Source: Glycine soja
Taxonomy: Eukaryota > Streptophyta > Magnoliopsida > Fabales > Fabaceae
Assembly: GCF_004193775.1 (NCBI RefSeq)
Contig: NC_041011.1
Span: 15,532,201 to 15,596,200, forward strand
Direction of reading: 5' to 3'
DNA length: 64,000 bases
Part shown: positions 25,047 through 36,863 of the stretch, one piece after another
Position numbering within the stretch: position 1 is the first letter of the stretch
How the letters are laid out: every line of letters starts with the position of its first letter
Made by a program: the position numbers and the translations under genes
The notes under the pieces: generated by a model
The model's input: only the letters and a program-made list of their open reading frames with translations
What the model was told of the DNA's origin: nothing
Database searches by the model: none

Positions 25047-25876
25047 ATCCTAACATTGAGAAACGACACCACACATGAAAGCTGTTGTTAGATGTCTCTA
25101 ATGACTCATCAGGATTTTCAAGTTTATGCCATTATTATAAACCACAGTTACAATGCTAAAATGGATGAATTTGACATCCTTGTCTCTCTCATCCTCTCAC
25201 AAACACATCTTTGCTTATTCAACTTCCACCGAAATGTGAGTGTAAGTCATTGGTTTGTTTGCTCAAAGCGACCTGCGCTCCTGAGTGTTGACTTCCAAGA
25301 CCGTTCAATCAGAGATTACTCGTCTTGCACGTTGGTGGGGTGCCGTAAACAACGAGTAAAGCAGAAAAGTTCAAAAAGAAAAAAAAGAGCATTTGATTGA
25401 CTGTGTTTTCAAATAAAAATATAGACATTCATGTGACCTCATTCCAGAATTTTTTTCTTTTTTAGAGAGAAGTGAGTTATCAAGAATGGGAGTCATTTGA
25501 CTTCATCCGTCGATTGAAAAAATCCTTCAACTATTTCTCGTCCTTGGAAAATTATTTTTGCAAGAATCAACCTCCTTTCATTCTTCCTTGCTACCGGTTG
25601 TGAAAACAAAGATGGATGCCTCAGAGCTCTACACTGGGGCAATGAGGGGCATCGTGCATGAACCTCAAGTGAACCTAGGGGCAGATTAGAAGTTCCCACC
25701 CAATAGGTTCCCTGCTACAAGGTCATGACGAAAGACAACGATTGGTGCCTCAAAGCCTTACACTGGGGCAATGAGGGGCACCGTGCATGAGCCTCAAGTG
25801 AACATAGGGGCAGATAAAAAGTTCTCACCCGTCGATGTTTTGAAACGAAAAAAAGGGGGACAAACCTTGAAATTTC
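25047..25876 (+). other. Ogre #1 internal remnant with a 129-bp-period direct repeat
   Basis: Contains two similar blocks, about 25611-25700 and 25740-25822, both with CACTGGGGCAATGAGGGGC followed by CAAGTGAAC-TAGGGGCAGAT. No pol motif is present; this is where protease-RT-integrase should lie. Confidence 0.5.
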
Positions 25877-26864
25877 TGTTGGACCTTGTGGCCTCAATAA
25901 TCTCAAGAGGGATAGGCTTAGACTGCAGAAGAAGCAACAACAATCAATTTAACAATGTTCTTTAAACATGCAAGACACAATTGATTGCAACAAAATAAAT
26001 AAGATAAGGGAAAGAGAGAATGCAAACACAATTTTATACTGGTTCGGCCACTTCCCGTGCCTACGTCCAGTGCTCAAGCAACCCACTTGAGATTTCCACT
26101 ATCTTTGTAAATTCCTTTTACAAAGTCTGAACCACACAGGGACAACCCATCCCTTGTGTTCAGATGCTTTACAACAAGAGACTCACAGTCTCTTAACCAA
26201 TCTCATTGAATAAGAAGAATGGAAGAAGAATTCTCTCTTCAAGAGAAGAATATTACAATGAAGATCCATGGATGAACTCTTAATGGATTTGCAAGTGTTT
26301 GCCCAAGAGTTCTTGAGAGAGCATTTTACAATGAAGTTCTCTTGGAATCTCTCTCATTTTCTTTTGAGAGGATAAGACATTTTTGCCAAGCAAAATTCTC
26401 TCTCCAATTTCGTCCCAAGTCACACATATATATAGGCCTTTGATGGCCATTCAAAATCCAAATGATAAGATGTGACTGTTAGCGATATTCCTTGAAAATC
26501 CTCTCTGGTAATCGATTACAGAATTAGTGTAATCGATTACACAGTTGTTTTTCTTGAACAGTTGTGACTCTTCATTTAAAATTTGAATTACAAACGTTCA
26601 GAGTCTCTGGTAATCGATTACATATGATGTGTAATCGATTACACACTTTCATGTGCCTTGGTAATCGATTACATGTATTGATAATCGATTACATGTGCCT
26701 TGGATGACTTGAAATCTCTACATTTTGAGGCAAGGCTTGATCTTGAAGAAATCTTGAATCAAGGCTTTGTTTGTTGAAACAATCTTGTATTAATCTTGAA
26801 GCAAAATGAGCCTTGTTTGATTCTTCTTTTGACATCATCAAAATCATGTATACATACATTCACA
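25877..26864 (-). mobile_element. Solo SIRE-like LTR in Ogre #1
   Basis: Begins TGTTGGACCTTGTGGCCTCA and ends TTCACA, flanked by the perfect 5-bp duplication ATTTC (25872-25876 and 26865-26869). Family features as in the complete element at 56 kb: the GGTTCGGCCAC/CGTGCCTACGTCCAGT block, repeated CTTGAATC runs and paired GTAATCGATTAC palindromes. Read from the other LTRs its transcriptional sense is minus. A TATATATAGG sequence lies at about 26430. It arose by recombination between the two LTRs of an inserted element. Confidence 0.9.
26508..26692. promoter_or_regulatory. Three paired GTAATCGATTAC palindromes
   Basis: 12-mers at 26508/26529, 26610/26631 and 26661/26681. Centre-to-centre spacing is 21, 21 and 20 bp. 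Homeodomain-like half sites (TAAT/ATTA) in perfect inverted symmetry suggest a protein-binding cluster; binding is inferred only. Confidence 0.6.
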
Positions 26865-26869
26865 ATTTC

Positions 26870-27299
26870 AATGGATTGATTACACGTCAAACAGCTCCAT
26901 TGTCGTCACTCCAAAATGGTCAAGTGACTAAATCAAATAGAACATACACTCTGAGGGAGTTCCCAGAGAGATTTGCAAAATATAAGATAAGGTTGCATGA
27001 ATTATCACCTATTTCAAAAGGACAGTCAATCTGTGTTTTCCAAAAAAAAAAATCAAAATCAAAATCACAAAATAGGGAAAGAATGTCATTACATTGCATT
27101 GTTTCGTATGAAGTCTGCATTTACCAAATTGCATGACAACAGTTGCATGCATCTGCATCCCTATAAATCATGTTAACTGCACAGATTTCCTACATCTAAT
27201 GTCCAATCTTTTGAATTTGGGATGATCGGCCCTCTCAATGAGTCAATCTCTTGCTTTCTCATAAGGGTGGACCCTTGGGTACTAGTACCCTCATCTTCA
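26870..27299 (+). other. Ogre #1 internal remnant
   Basis: Continuation of the Ogre internal region beyond the solo LTR. No conserved domain recognised. Confidence 0.4.
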
Positions 27300-27635
27300 A
27301 AGGGCTACTCGCCCTCACCTTCTGAGGACTACACGTCCTCACCTTCAGAGGAATGCACGTCCTCACCTTTAGAGGACTGCACGTCCTCACCTTCAGAGGA
27401 CTACACGCCCTCACCTTCAGAGGGCTACACGCCCTCACCTTCAGAGGGCAACACACCCTCGCCTTTAGAGGACTACACGTCCTCACCTTCAGAGGGCTAC
27501 ACGCCCTCACCTTCAGAGGGCAGCACGCCCTCGCCTTCAGAGGACTACACGTCCTCACCTTCAGGGGGCTACACGCCCTCGCCTTTAGAGGACTACACGT
27601 CCTCGCCTTTATAGGGCTACACGCTCTCGCCTTTG
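27300..27635 (+). repeat. Fourteen-unit 24-bp hairpin array
   Basis: Units start every 24 bases from 27300 to 27612 in perfect register. Each is GAGGRC-loop-GYCCTC plus a CCTTCA-type linker, so every unit can fold into a 6-bp stem with a 5-base loop. The variable fifth base of the left arm (A or G) is matched by T or C in the right arm in 13 of 14 units; unit 5 is the exception. It is translatable in both directions (SPSEDYTS/SPSEGYTP repeats on plus), but no start context or homologous protein argues for a gene. Confidence 0.95.
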
Positions 27636-28460
27636 GTGGGCTCCATATCCACACCTTAAGAGAATTTAAGGTCTTCTGCCCTTAAATGCTTAACCAAGAC
27701 TTGCGCTCCCAGTTAAGGGGGCCAGTAGTTTCCTTTTATCAGTTCCTGGGCCATACCCTGATAATGTAGGGCGACCAACTATGCGAGCACAACCAGAAAG
27801 GGAGGCTATCATGTAGCTATTATGCATACCGGGGCATGACTCCACCCGTGTCGCTGCAAAGAGACAAGTGCGGATCACGCGCACCAACATGACCACTCTT
27901 ACACAGATATAGATGACGTTGCTACTTAGCAACATTCTGCCCAGCGATCGTAATGCCGATCTCCCCCTGCGAAAGTGTCGGTTGGTCTGTGCCATCCCGA
28001 CATAGGTAAGTATGCACATCGCTCAACTAATTTCTGTGTCATCTATTATTTGCAGGAGTCTCACCCACAAAGACACCCAGTGGACCCGGAGAAGTCCAAC
28101 AGGGCCCTGGGGTTTCCAGCTCTAGTTACGGGCCTCTGTTAGTCCTACAGGGTTCCTATTCCCCCCAGCAAGATCATGCCATCGTGACATAGGTAAGTAT
28201 GCACTTCTCTCAACTAATTTGTGATGTCATCTATTGCTTGCAGGGATCGCGTCCGCAAGACACCCAGCGGACCCGGAGAAGTCCAACAGGGTCTTGGGGT
28301 TTCCAGCTTTGATTACGGGCCTCCGTTAGTTCTACAATGCGCTCACACACCCAACAAGGTCATTAGGCCCCCCATTAACCGGACTTTCATCAAGAAGTAT
28401 TGCGCCCCCAGGCAGGCGCATGGCGAGACACCACAACAGCCTGGGGTTGGCTGACAGTGG
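27636..28460 (+). pseudogene. Decayed Ogre downstream ORF ('plant transposon protein')
   Basis: Segments correspond to the better preserved ORF of Ogre #2 (49868-51087, reverse): TACACAGATATAGATGACG...CTTAGCAACATTCTGCCCAGC (the LLLSN-LP motif), GTGGACCCGGAGAAGTCCAA (PEKSNRALGF), and at 28355-28420 the KVIRPPI...FIKKYC block. About 190 bases (from GTAAGTATGCAC at 28008 and again at 28193) are tandemly duplicated within it. Frames are broken throughout. Confidence 0.6.
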
Positions 28461-28742
28461 GCAACAGGCACACCGCCACCACCTCTAGAGCGTTGCCTAC
28501 GACACATGGCCGACCAATAGGTGACCAAGTCCAAAGCCAAAGGTAAGCAAAGGACTAGGTCCGTGGCCGACAAGTCATCATGCGTCCAACTCAAGACGTT
28601 AAAGAAGCGCTACTAGGAGGCAACCTAGTACCTTTTAAATTTCTGCTTGTTATTTGATCACCTTTTGTTTTGCAAGTCATAGTAGGACACACCTAGTTTC
28701 TCATGATCCTAGGAATTTAAATAAAACAAACACAAGCTCGGA

Positions 28743-28942
28743 AGGTAGTCATACCTCACAAAATATATGTATGTGTGTTTAGGTAGCAAGATACCTTGGA
28801 TATGCATGTATGTAGCAAAAAGATGCCTCACAAAATATATATATGTATGTTTAGGTAGCAAGATACCTTGGACACACATGTATATAACAAAATACCTCAC
28901 AAAAATATACATATGTTTAGGTAGCAAAATACCTCATGGAAA
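28743..28942 (+). repeat. Short tandem repeat, about 2.5 units
   Basis: CCTCACAAAATATAT...TTTAGGTAGCAAGATACCTTGGA is repeated at about 28754, 28830 and 28895 with drift. Confidence 0.8.
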
Positions 28943-30299
28943 AGAAAAAGAGAGAAAAAAGAAAAAAATAATAATAAGTTGTCTAGCTAAAAAACCCAAC
29001 ATGCTTTTGAGAAGAGATAACTTCCAGCTTTTCTTTGAAAAAAATCACTGATCATAACCAGATTTTGAAAGAAAATGTGTGTATACGCCTGAAGGGTGAA
29101 TGCTGTGAAAATTTTCCCGAACGCCCAAAATGAACTCAGATGAATGCATGAATTGATAAAAGAACATATTTTGGAAACACTGGGTTGACTTAAATAGGGA
29201 AAATGAATCCTGAGCCCTAGTGTCACATGACCATAAAAACTTGATACTTGAGTGTCCACATAGGTGCATGCATGACTAGTTTTGCATAAAATTTCCTAAT
29301 CATCATTGTTGCATGTGTGCCATGAAAATAATGTGGGACATCCCCTCTATCCCTGAACCACTGGCCAGACCAATACCCTGACATATATCATGTCCATCCA
29401 TTCTACAAGCCTTGAGCCAAAGTCCCAACTCACCATAAACCTTACCCTCAAAAGAAGACAAAAAGGAGAAAGTTCCTGATCAAAGAATTGGAAGAAGAAG
29501 AAGAAAAAAAGGAAAATTCCCAATGAAAGAGTGGGAGAAAGCAAACAGAAGAAAGAAAATTCCCGATCAAGGATCGGAAGAAAACAGAAGAAATATGCAG
29601 AAAGGTCTTTGGGCCAGACAATATCTGAACAATATAGAATTGTCACCAAGTAAACAAGAAAAGAAAGGAAACCACGACCTAAAGTGATCCTCTCCCTTTG
29701 ATTGCCAACCAAAATCATGTGCGTCGGTGACTTGTTCACCTCACACTAAACAAAAATAGAAAAGGAAAAGGCCAAAAACACTCAAAACCAAATTTCCCAC
29801 CGAGAAAACAAACCATTCCCAAGAAAAAGTCCTATGGATCCATGATCACGCATGTAATCTTTGATTTGATAGGAGATGACTTGCAAAATCAAGTCATGAC
29901 ATATCTATGGTTTGGAATTTGGATGAAACACTTACCTGTGTGAGGTTGATACACTTTGAGTGATTTTCTTCTATTTTTGTTGAACCCAGTGTTTCCTCTA
30001 AATGGTAATTTAGAAACGAAATGCTAATGTCCAAAATCTCATTTATGGTTATGAGAAAATTTCATCAGCATATTCTTCTTCCCCGGTAGACACATTGTTT
30101 TTCATCCGAAAAGCATATATTGCTCTGATCAATTGGAAGTTTTGTCTCTTTACTAAAGCATGTTCGCATTTTTAGTGAAGCAAACAACGAGACTATTTTA
30201 GTCTCACAAGTTATCCAAAACTACGTAGGTCTGAGTTCCTCATTGAGGATACGTAGGAGCAAGAGCCTCGTTTTGTCAGCCGCCCCACAATCTTTGTCA
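28943..30299 (+). other. Ogre #1 3' untranslated block shared with Ogre #2
   Basis: Collinear, in reverse, with about 48200-49560: CACTGATCATAACC, TGTCACATGACCATAAAAAC, CCTGATCATGGATCC-type words and AGAAACGAAATGCTAATGTCC. No coding features. Conservation between two Ogre copies simply reflects common descent. Confidence 0.7.
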
Positions 30300-30319
30300 T
30301 ACTGACCCTGAGGTCATGT

Positions 30320-31400
30320 GACATGCGGAGACAAATTATGGTCATTCCGTTGGCTTTTCGCCATTCAGACACAATCGTGTCCAATGGCACATAGAGACAA
30401 ATTATAGTCATTCTGCGCCTTTTGTCATCCAGAGGCGGCGGGCCCGATGACATGCGGAGACAAATTATGGTCATTCCGCTCACCTTTTCGCCATTCAGAC
30501 ACAATCGTGTCCGATGGCATGCAGAGACAAATAATGGTCATTCTGCGCCTTTTGTCATCCAGAGGCGGCGGGCCCGATGACATGCGGAGACAAATTATGG
30601 TCATTCCGCTCACCTTTTCGCTATTCGGACACAATCGTGTCCGATGGCACGCAGAGACGAATTATGGTCATTTTGCGCCTTTAGTCATCCAGAGGCGGCA
30701 AGCCTGATGACATGCAAAGACAAATTATGGTCATTCCGCACACTTTTTTGCCATCCAGAGGCGATCGTATCCGATGGCGCGCAGAGACAAATTATGGTCA
30801 TTCTGCGCCTTTCCATCCAGGCTCGATCGTGTCCGATGGCACACAGAGACAAATTATGGTCATTCTGCGCCCTTTTGTTATCCAGAGGCGATCGTGCCCG
30901 ATGACACGCGGAGACAAATTATGGTCATCCGCACGCTCTTGCTATCTGTAAGACTCGACGAGTGATAAACACGCAGAGACAAATTATGGTCATTCTATGC
31001 CCTTTGTCATTCAGGAGCAGCAAGTCGAGTGATAAACGCACAGAGACAAATTATAGTCATTCTGCGCCCTTTGTTATTCAGGAGCAGCAAGTCGAGTGAT
31101 AAACGCGCAGAGACAAATTATGGTCATTCTACGCCCTTTGTCATTCAGGAGCAGCGAGTCGAGTGATAAACGCGTAGAGACAAATTATGGTCATTCTGCG
31201 CCCTTTGTCATTCAGGGGCAGTGAGTCGAGTGGTGGGCGGAGACAAATTATGGTCATTCCACACACCTTTTCGCCATCCAGAGGCGATCGTGTCCAATGG
31301 CACGTAGAGACAAATTATGGTCATTCTACGCCTTTCCATCCAGGCCCGATCATGTCCGATGGCACGTAGAGACAAATTATGGTCATTCTGCACCTTGTGT
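30320..31400 (+). repeat. Ogre #1 tandem array, about 17 units of about 60-72 bp
   Basis: Each unit contains GACAAATTATGGTCATTC followed by GCGCCTTTTGTCATCCAGAGGCG-type sequence and a variable stretch (GTGTCCGATGGCA, GATGACATGCG, or AGTGATAAACGCGCAGA). It lies just before the 3' LTR, the same place as the reversed array at 45800-46735 in Ogre #2, so it belongs to the element. Frames read through it are repeat-encoded artefacts. Confidence 0.9.
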
Positions 31401-31576
31401 CAACCAAGAGGAACGAATTCAGCAGTATCAGGATGATGTTGGTCGTTTGGTGCTGATCATTTTCGAAATTTTTGCAGGTTCCTCTGGCGGGGAGTTTGAT
31501 CGGCCGAATGGTGTTCCGCTTGAACGAAATTAGTGTCTTATCTTTACTTCCCTTTTATCTCCAATAAAAGACAAGT

Positions 31577-31589
31577 AAAGAGGGGCAAT
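31577..31589 (+). other. Ogre #1 polypurine tract
   Basis: AAAGAGGGGCAAT directly precedes the 3' LTR start TGTCATACCC; nearly the same tract precedes the Ogre #2 LTR. Confidence 0.85.
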
Positions 31590-33096
31590 TGTCATACCCT
31601 AATTTTGTCTGGGGACCATCTGTTTGCTGGGATGCGACCCTCGCTTGATCACTTCAAGGTACTTGACGCCCATCGTTAGGCAATCCGTGAAGTTCCGCGA
31701 CATGTCGGGAGTTGAAAGAACATTATTGCGCAATCCGTAAAGTTCCGTAACATTCCAGAAGCCGAAGAGGGGATGGTTGCATAATCTGTAAAGTTTTGTG
31801 ACATTACGGAAAGAAAACAAGTATCGTTACGTAATTCGTGAGGTTCTGTAACGTTACGAAAAAAGAATCAGCAAAAAAAGTGCAAAGGGGGTGCAAATAG
31901 TAATTTTCAAATCTGGGCCCTTCTAGAGGTTTCTGGGCATTTTCTTGCTTAAGGGGGAAGCAACCTAGCTCGTCTGGGCGAGCTAGGTGGCAACCACCTC
32001 CCCTATTTTGTTAAAAAATAGGCTTCCGGGACACCCGTAATGCTTCCGTAAAATTCCCATAACCCTAAATAAGCATATTTCACTAAATATGGGTGAGAAG
32101 GAAGAGAAAAAAGAAGAAAATCAAGTCCTATAGGATTTTGTAAATTACGAAAGAAGGGGGTGAACTTATCAAAATGGGGGGGTCCAAATTGCAATTTTGA
32201 AATTTTGAATTGGGCCTTCCATAGTATTTTTCGAAGCTGGATTGCTTCTGGAGGAAGCAACCCAGCTCACCTGGGCGGCAACCTCCTCCCCCTTTTTCCT
32301 ATAAATAGGCTGAAGGGGGCTGTTCTAAGGATCCCTCAGCCCCCTGACTATGTATTTCAGCTGTTTTGGGTGGAAAAAATTGTTTTCGTGAAGAAAATCC
32401 AGGCCGAGATGCTTCCGTAATGCTTCCGAGATGTTTTCATGAGCGAATCCATGAAGGTTTTCCGTCGTTCTTCACCATTCTTCATCCGTTCTTCGTTCTT
32501 CAACGGGTAAGTTTTTAAATCCGAGACTTTCAATTCATTTCTTGTTTTTTTGGCTTTCATCTTTATTTCGTTCCTTTTCGATTTTCTTTTCTTCCGTCTT
32601 TAACGCGCTTTTACCGTTTATTTGAGTCGTTTTCTCACCTAATAAATGATAAAATGAATTTCAACCGATCATTTGTGTTGTAATATCGTTTAATCTCTTT
32701 TAAAACAAAATCTAACCGATCGTTCACGCTGTAACCTCGGTTAAACTAAAAAAAAGCAAAATAAATAATAAAATAATCAAAATATGTTGAAAAATAATAA
32801 TAAAATAATCAAAATATCTTTGAATAAAATAATAAAAAAAATCAATCGGACGTTTTTCTTTGGAAGTTTCCTTGGATCAATTGACTAATAACCAAAGTGA
32901 AACTAAGGCTAAAATCAACTCACAAATCAAGTTTTGTCCGCAAAAGTCACTTAAAACCGTTTTAAGGTCCAACGCCTTAAACGGTCCTCTTTGCTTTTAT
33001 CGGTTAACATGGACCATTCAAAAGCATAAAATCAACATGTAACTTTACCGCTTTTGCAAGAACTACGTAGGTCTGATTTCCTCATCGCAATTGAGA
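31590..33096 (+). repeat. Ogre #1 3' LTR, 3'-truncated
   Basis: Starts TGTCATACCCTAATTTTGTC and follows the 5' LTR and the Ogre #2 LTR until ACTACGTAGGTCTGATTTCC...CAATTGAG near 33090. It then switches to CACTA sequence. The final 300-odd bases, up to GTTGCGACA, are missing. Confidence 0.85.
32299..32310 (+). promoter_or_regulatory. LTR TATA box
   Basis: CCTATAAATAGG within the 3' LTR. The Ogre #2 LTR has the equivalent at 45001-45016 as CCCCTATAAATAGGGG on the minus strand, a likely core promoter. Confidence 0.65.
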
Positions 33097-33123
33097 AAAA
33101 GGCTACAAGAGGAAGCATTGTAG

Positions 33124-35406
33124 AGTGAAAATCCAGCAAGTGTTGATGACCCCCCATCTCCAATTAAAAGACATGTTAAGTGGAAGGTTGCTCGGACCAG
33201 GGCTTTTGGCAATATGACATCTGAGTCGGCACAGGAAATAGCGGATAAAATAGTAAGTTCACCAATATGTTGCAGTGTTCATATGTTTAAGTATTTTGTA
33301 ATGACAATCACTGCATGTTGTGTGTTTCTTTGTCACTTGTTTTGTGTAGGACTCCTTAGAAGAACAGGTTATGCAAGGTTCCTTTGTACCCCATGGTCGA
33401 CAAGACATACTGAACACTGCCATTGGGCGACCTGACCATGGGGGTCGCGTTCGTGCAGCGGGCTCAGGTGTCACTATTACTCAGTACTACAGAAGGGCAT
33501 CAAGGACATGCAACAACTCATCCACATCAATCAGCCAACAACAATTAGATGAAGTTGTTGCAAGGCTTAGGGAAGACATGACTGGTCAGATTAGGGAAGA
33601 ATTGAGGACTCAAATTAAGGAAGAATTGAGGACTCAACTAGAAGAGGAAAATAAAAGGAGCTTGGAAATAATGACCATGGCATTGAAAGAGGCTATTAAA
33701 AAGGAGTTGTCTCATAAAGGATCCCCAGAGTCACTCCTAATTCAGCCGGACATACAACAATTAGGTGCACGTGTCAACACTAAGGGAAGTAATGTTGTTA
33801 TCAATGTCCAGCCATCACGGGAACATGGTGGTGATGTCATACCAATGATGGGACTATATGTGCAGCGTAAGGATGGTACACTAGGGTTGGCAGCCATGGG
33901 GAAAATAATGGAGGGGGATTCAGTCATACACACAATGGCTTATGCAAATGATGTTGTAAGGGTAAGTGTGGAAACAATTATAGATCCTGAGGCTGAGGTC
34001 CCCTATGCCACCTCAGAAATACAATATGTGAAGCAGGCTGTGGATACATTTGTAGCTTGGCCCACACACCTTGTGAAAGTTGTATTAGATGAGGTAACAT
34101 GTTTGATTTCACATACCTAAAGTAAAACATTCATAGATTAGACATCAAATACTCACTCACTTTGATTAACCGTGTAGGATGTAGAAATTATTTCGCACAA
34201 CGAGGATGCACATGTGCCAAAGCCGGCTAATGTGGACGCAGATGATCCGTTGTGTGGCCTGATAAAGTACAATTTTGATATTTATGAGAAGCCAGTTGAA
34301 ATCAACTTTGATGGGAGCTGCTTTGGAATTGCAGATGCACCTACATCGATATTCATAACATATTCAGATGTTAGTGAAATAATAGCAGGAGACAAAAGTC
34401 TGAACATATCTGTACAACAATTATGGTTAATGTAAGTGAAATCCTTAATTTATTTGTTCCTTATTCATTCTATATCATGATCCACTACAATACTTTCAAA
34501 TGATGTAAATAGGTATATGCATGAGTGGAGTCAAACCTTGGGTCAAGGTTCCATGTATGCATTCCATGAGCCACAGTCATTAGTGGTTTCAAAGGATAGA
34601 CGCAGTGAATGCCAACAATATCATGAAAGATGGCTTAAGGAATCTGACTGAGAGGTGTACGTTGGACCTTACTTCCATCAGTAAGTCATGTTTAAGAATA
34701 ATACTTGAAATGATGTTTCGGTGTATACGTATGTAATGTGCATGACATGCAGGGCACATTGGCAGCTCGTACTTTTGTGTCCCAGGCAACATGTTGTTGT
34801 TTGGTTGTGTTCGTTGCATAGGAAACCTGATATGCATATCAAAGCCGCAATTAATAAGTTATCTCATAACATATAACTGTTTACAAGCCTTCTTTAATGG
34901 TCATCATTGAACATGTTGTTGTTCTATATGCGTTGATGTGCTTTTTTAAAACCAGTGTAATGACGAAATTAAAGACGAGCTTGTCTCTTGAAAGTAAGGC
35001 AGCTGCACCTAAGTGGATTGAAGTTAAGGTTAGTGATATGTACCATGCGTTATTGTTGTCTAGTTATGTCATGTAATTATGTAATGCATAGGATATTCAA
35101 ATTTTTTCCGTATGTAGAGTCACGTTCAAACCGGATGTTATGAATGTGGATATTACGTAATGCACTGGATGTGGAACATCATAACCAGCGAGATAAAGAG
35201 TGACTGGTCCATGGTATGCATAAACTTGAGTTTCTAGCATTGTTGACTGCAATTGGAACTGAATTTTCTTATTTGCAGTACTAACTTTTAAATATTAATA
35301 CTTGTAGTGGTTTGCTAATGTGACACCGTTGGACATCGACAACATCACAACAATTCGAAACAAATGGGCAAGATATTTTTTAAAGACTGCGTGTAAAAAG
35401 GACTAA
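33124..35406 (+). pseudogene. CACTA transposase (PF03004-like) with C48/ULP1-type protease domain
   Basis: Eight exons with consistent GT-AG sites and phases: 33124-33252 (5'-partial), 33350-34093, 34178-34431, 34513-34680, 34753-34857, 34956-35028, 35118-35213 and 35308-35406 (ends TAA). The N-terminal half carries PPSPIKRHVKWKVAR, GSFVPHGRQDILNTAIGRP, a long coiled coil and AWPTHLVKVV, hallmarks of the Ptta/En/Spm protein family. The C-terminal half has DIYEKPVEINFDG, AHWQLVLLCPRQHVVVW (catalytic-type His) and GCYECGYYVMHWMW (catalytic-type Cys), a ULP1-like cysteine protease fold. A TGA at 34649-34651 lies between the two protease blocks and the 5' exons are missing at the Ogre junction, so it is not functional as it stands. 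It is the only transposition-type gene in the composite element. Confidence 0.88.
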
Positions 35407-36419
35407 TGATGGCTTAGGAGTATTCTTTTTTGCTGTATTTCAGACAATTGTTTTGTTATTTTCGTCAGGAGCTTTGAAATTTTCAATCATGGTAGTAATA
35501 CAGTGACCATTCACAATTGGTATAATGGTGATGTGCCCAAACATCGTGGTGTTCTGTTTTTAGTATTACCTACTTATTCATCTATAATTTTAGTAATATA
35601 CTGTCATTACCCCCTTGAACTGCATTGCACCTGCATTTGATTCCCACAACAGCAATTTAGTGCAGATGTTCTACCACGAACCTTCCCACTGCAGCAGTTT
35701 ACTGAACGAATGAAGTGTGGACACTCTTTGCCACTGCACATCAGATGACAACTTCTTCAATGGGTGCCACTGACTAGGTAGGTGCACTTCATCAGAACTT
35801 GCATGTCTGTGTGTGTGCGTGTCTGTGTGCTGTGTTACCTCATTTGTGTGTGTGTGTTTCTGCCTGTGTTACCTTATTTGTGTGTGCTAAAATACATAAA
35901 ATATTCAAAATATAGAACCAAAGAAGGATAAGATACCACGAGTAAGTAGAGTAGATTAATTGGTACAAAATTGTTATAACTTAATCAAAAATTTCAAGTT
36001 CAACTTGTTGATATGCAATTGGATTAAAACTTGGAGGAAAAGTTTTTCGTCCATAGTGATCCCACAAGCATCCAATAGGATTGTTTTCCGTGGAGAATAC
36101 CTTGGTTTATGAAAAAGAAGGATAAGATATGTAACCTGTCATTTGCCAAAATAACTTTGGTAATTTAACCCGTCAATCTGCATAACTCAATCAACATATT
36201 ATGTATGAGAGGATTTGGATCCTCCTTTTTATTTTTGACATGAGAGTTCAATAAATCTGAGCTATTTATTCTATATGAAACTTCATCTTGGGTAGCAACA
36301 AATATCGTTTGTTATGCTCCACGAAATCTCCATCCCACATTGGAGCCACAACAAAAATTCTATCAGTGCACGCTGCACCATCCTTGATAATTTTATAAAA
36401 CTCTTCATCAGGGGGAATC

Positions 36420-36489
<70 letters not shown>

Positions 36490-36863
36490 ATGTGTGTGTG
36501 TGTGTGTGTGTTCTTATCTTTTCCTTGGACAAGGACTTTCAGTTTAATGCTACTATGCACCTTAGAAACAATTAATTAATAGTTCAGCAACTCTTCATCA
36601 GTAAGCACTTTGATTTCTTGAGTTTCACTCATTAGATTAATCTAAGGGTCACTGATTCACCGTTATTGCTGAAAAGGACTAGAAGTTCCAATTAAAAACC
36701 ATGGAAAATGTTCATTAAATTTTATATGAGATCCAACTAATAAGAGTTAGAAGAGTGTATTTCGAACATTTTTCTTTACTTTTTTGCCATACTGTGTACC
36801 TATGTAGTAGGTAACAAGAGCTGACCCTTACATTTTTATGTTTACTCTATGTGCGTGTTGCAG
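35407..36863 (+). other. CACTA interior, unassigned
   Basis: GT-rich stretch at 35800-35885, then AT-rich DNA. 36266-36420 is open on the minus strand (IPPDEEFYKIIKDGAACTDR...) but unrecognised. A microsatellite follows. Confidence 0.45.
36422..36511. repeat. Compound (AT)n-(GT)n microsatellite
   Basis: More than 25 AT dinucleotides run directly into about 18 GT dinucleotides with one TATG interruption. Confidence 0.97.

Larger units (their letters stand above)
18179..33096 (+). mobile_element. Ogre-type Gypsy element #1, pol deleted, 3' LTR truncated
   Basis: A 5' LTR (18179-19504), a primer-binding site, ORF1 (DUF7745-like), gag, a decayed downstream plant-transposon ORF, a long tandem array, a polypurine tract and a 3' LTR starting at 31590 lie in Ogre order on the plus strand. 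No protease, reverse transcriptase, RNase H or integrase was found between gag and the downstream ORF, so the element is non-autonomous. The 3' LTR stops near 33096 inside CACTA sequence instead of reaching its CA end, so no target duplication can be checked. The left flank is CGTGT. A solo LTR is nested at 25877-26864. Confidence 0.8.

Noticed and set aside
27222..27685. Long open frames on both strands encoding SPSEDYTS-type or SPLKARAC-type repeat proteins
   Set aside because: They come from the 24-bp array whose length is divisible by 3, so any frame stays open. No conserved start, homologue or codon signal.
28008..28057. GTAAGT...TTTGCAG looking like a 50-base intron in the Ogre downstream ORF
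   Set aside because: The Ogre #2 copy has coding sequence aligned across this stretch, so it is diverged coding DNA. It is also very short for a plant intron.
30320..31400. CRISPR-like pattern of short direct repeats with variable spacers
   Set aside because: Eukaryotic retroelement context, spacers related to each other, repeats imperfect, no cas genes. It is a tandem array.
30211..31530. Overlapping frames with repeated DKLWSF, NYGHSAPF or NDHNLS motifs
   Set aside because: All are readings of the Ogre tandem array in different frames; the same appears in reverse at 45.9-46.9 kb.
36266..36547. Frames through the AT/GT microsatellite (YIYIYI and THTHTY runs)
   Set aside because: Dinucleotide repeats translated; no protein.
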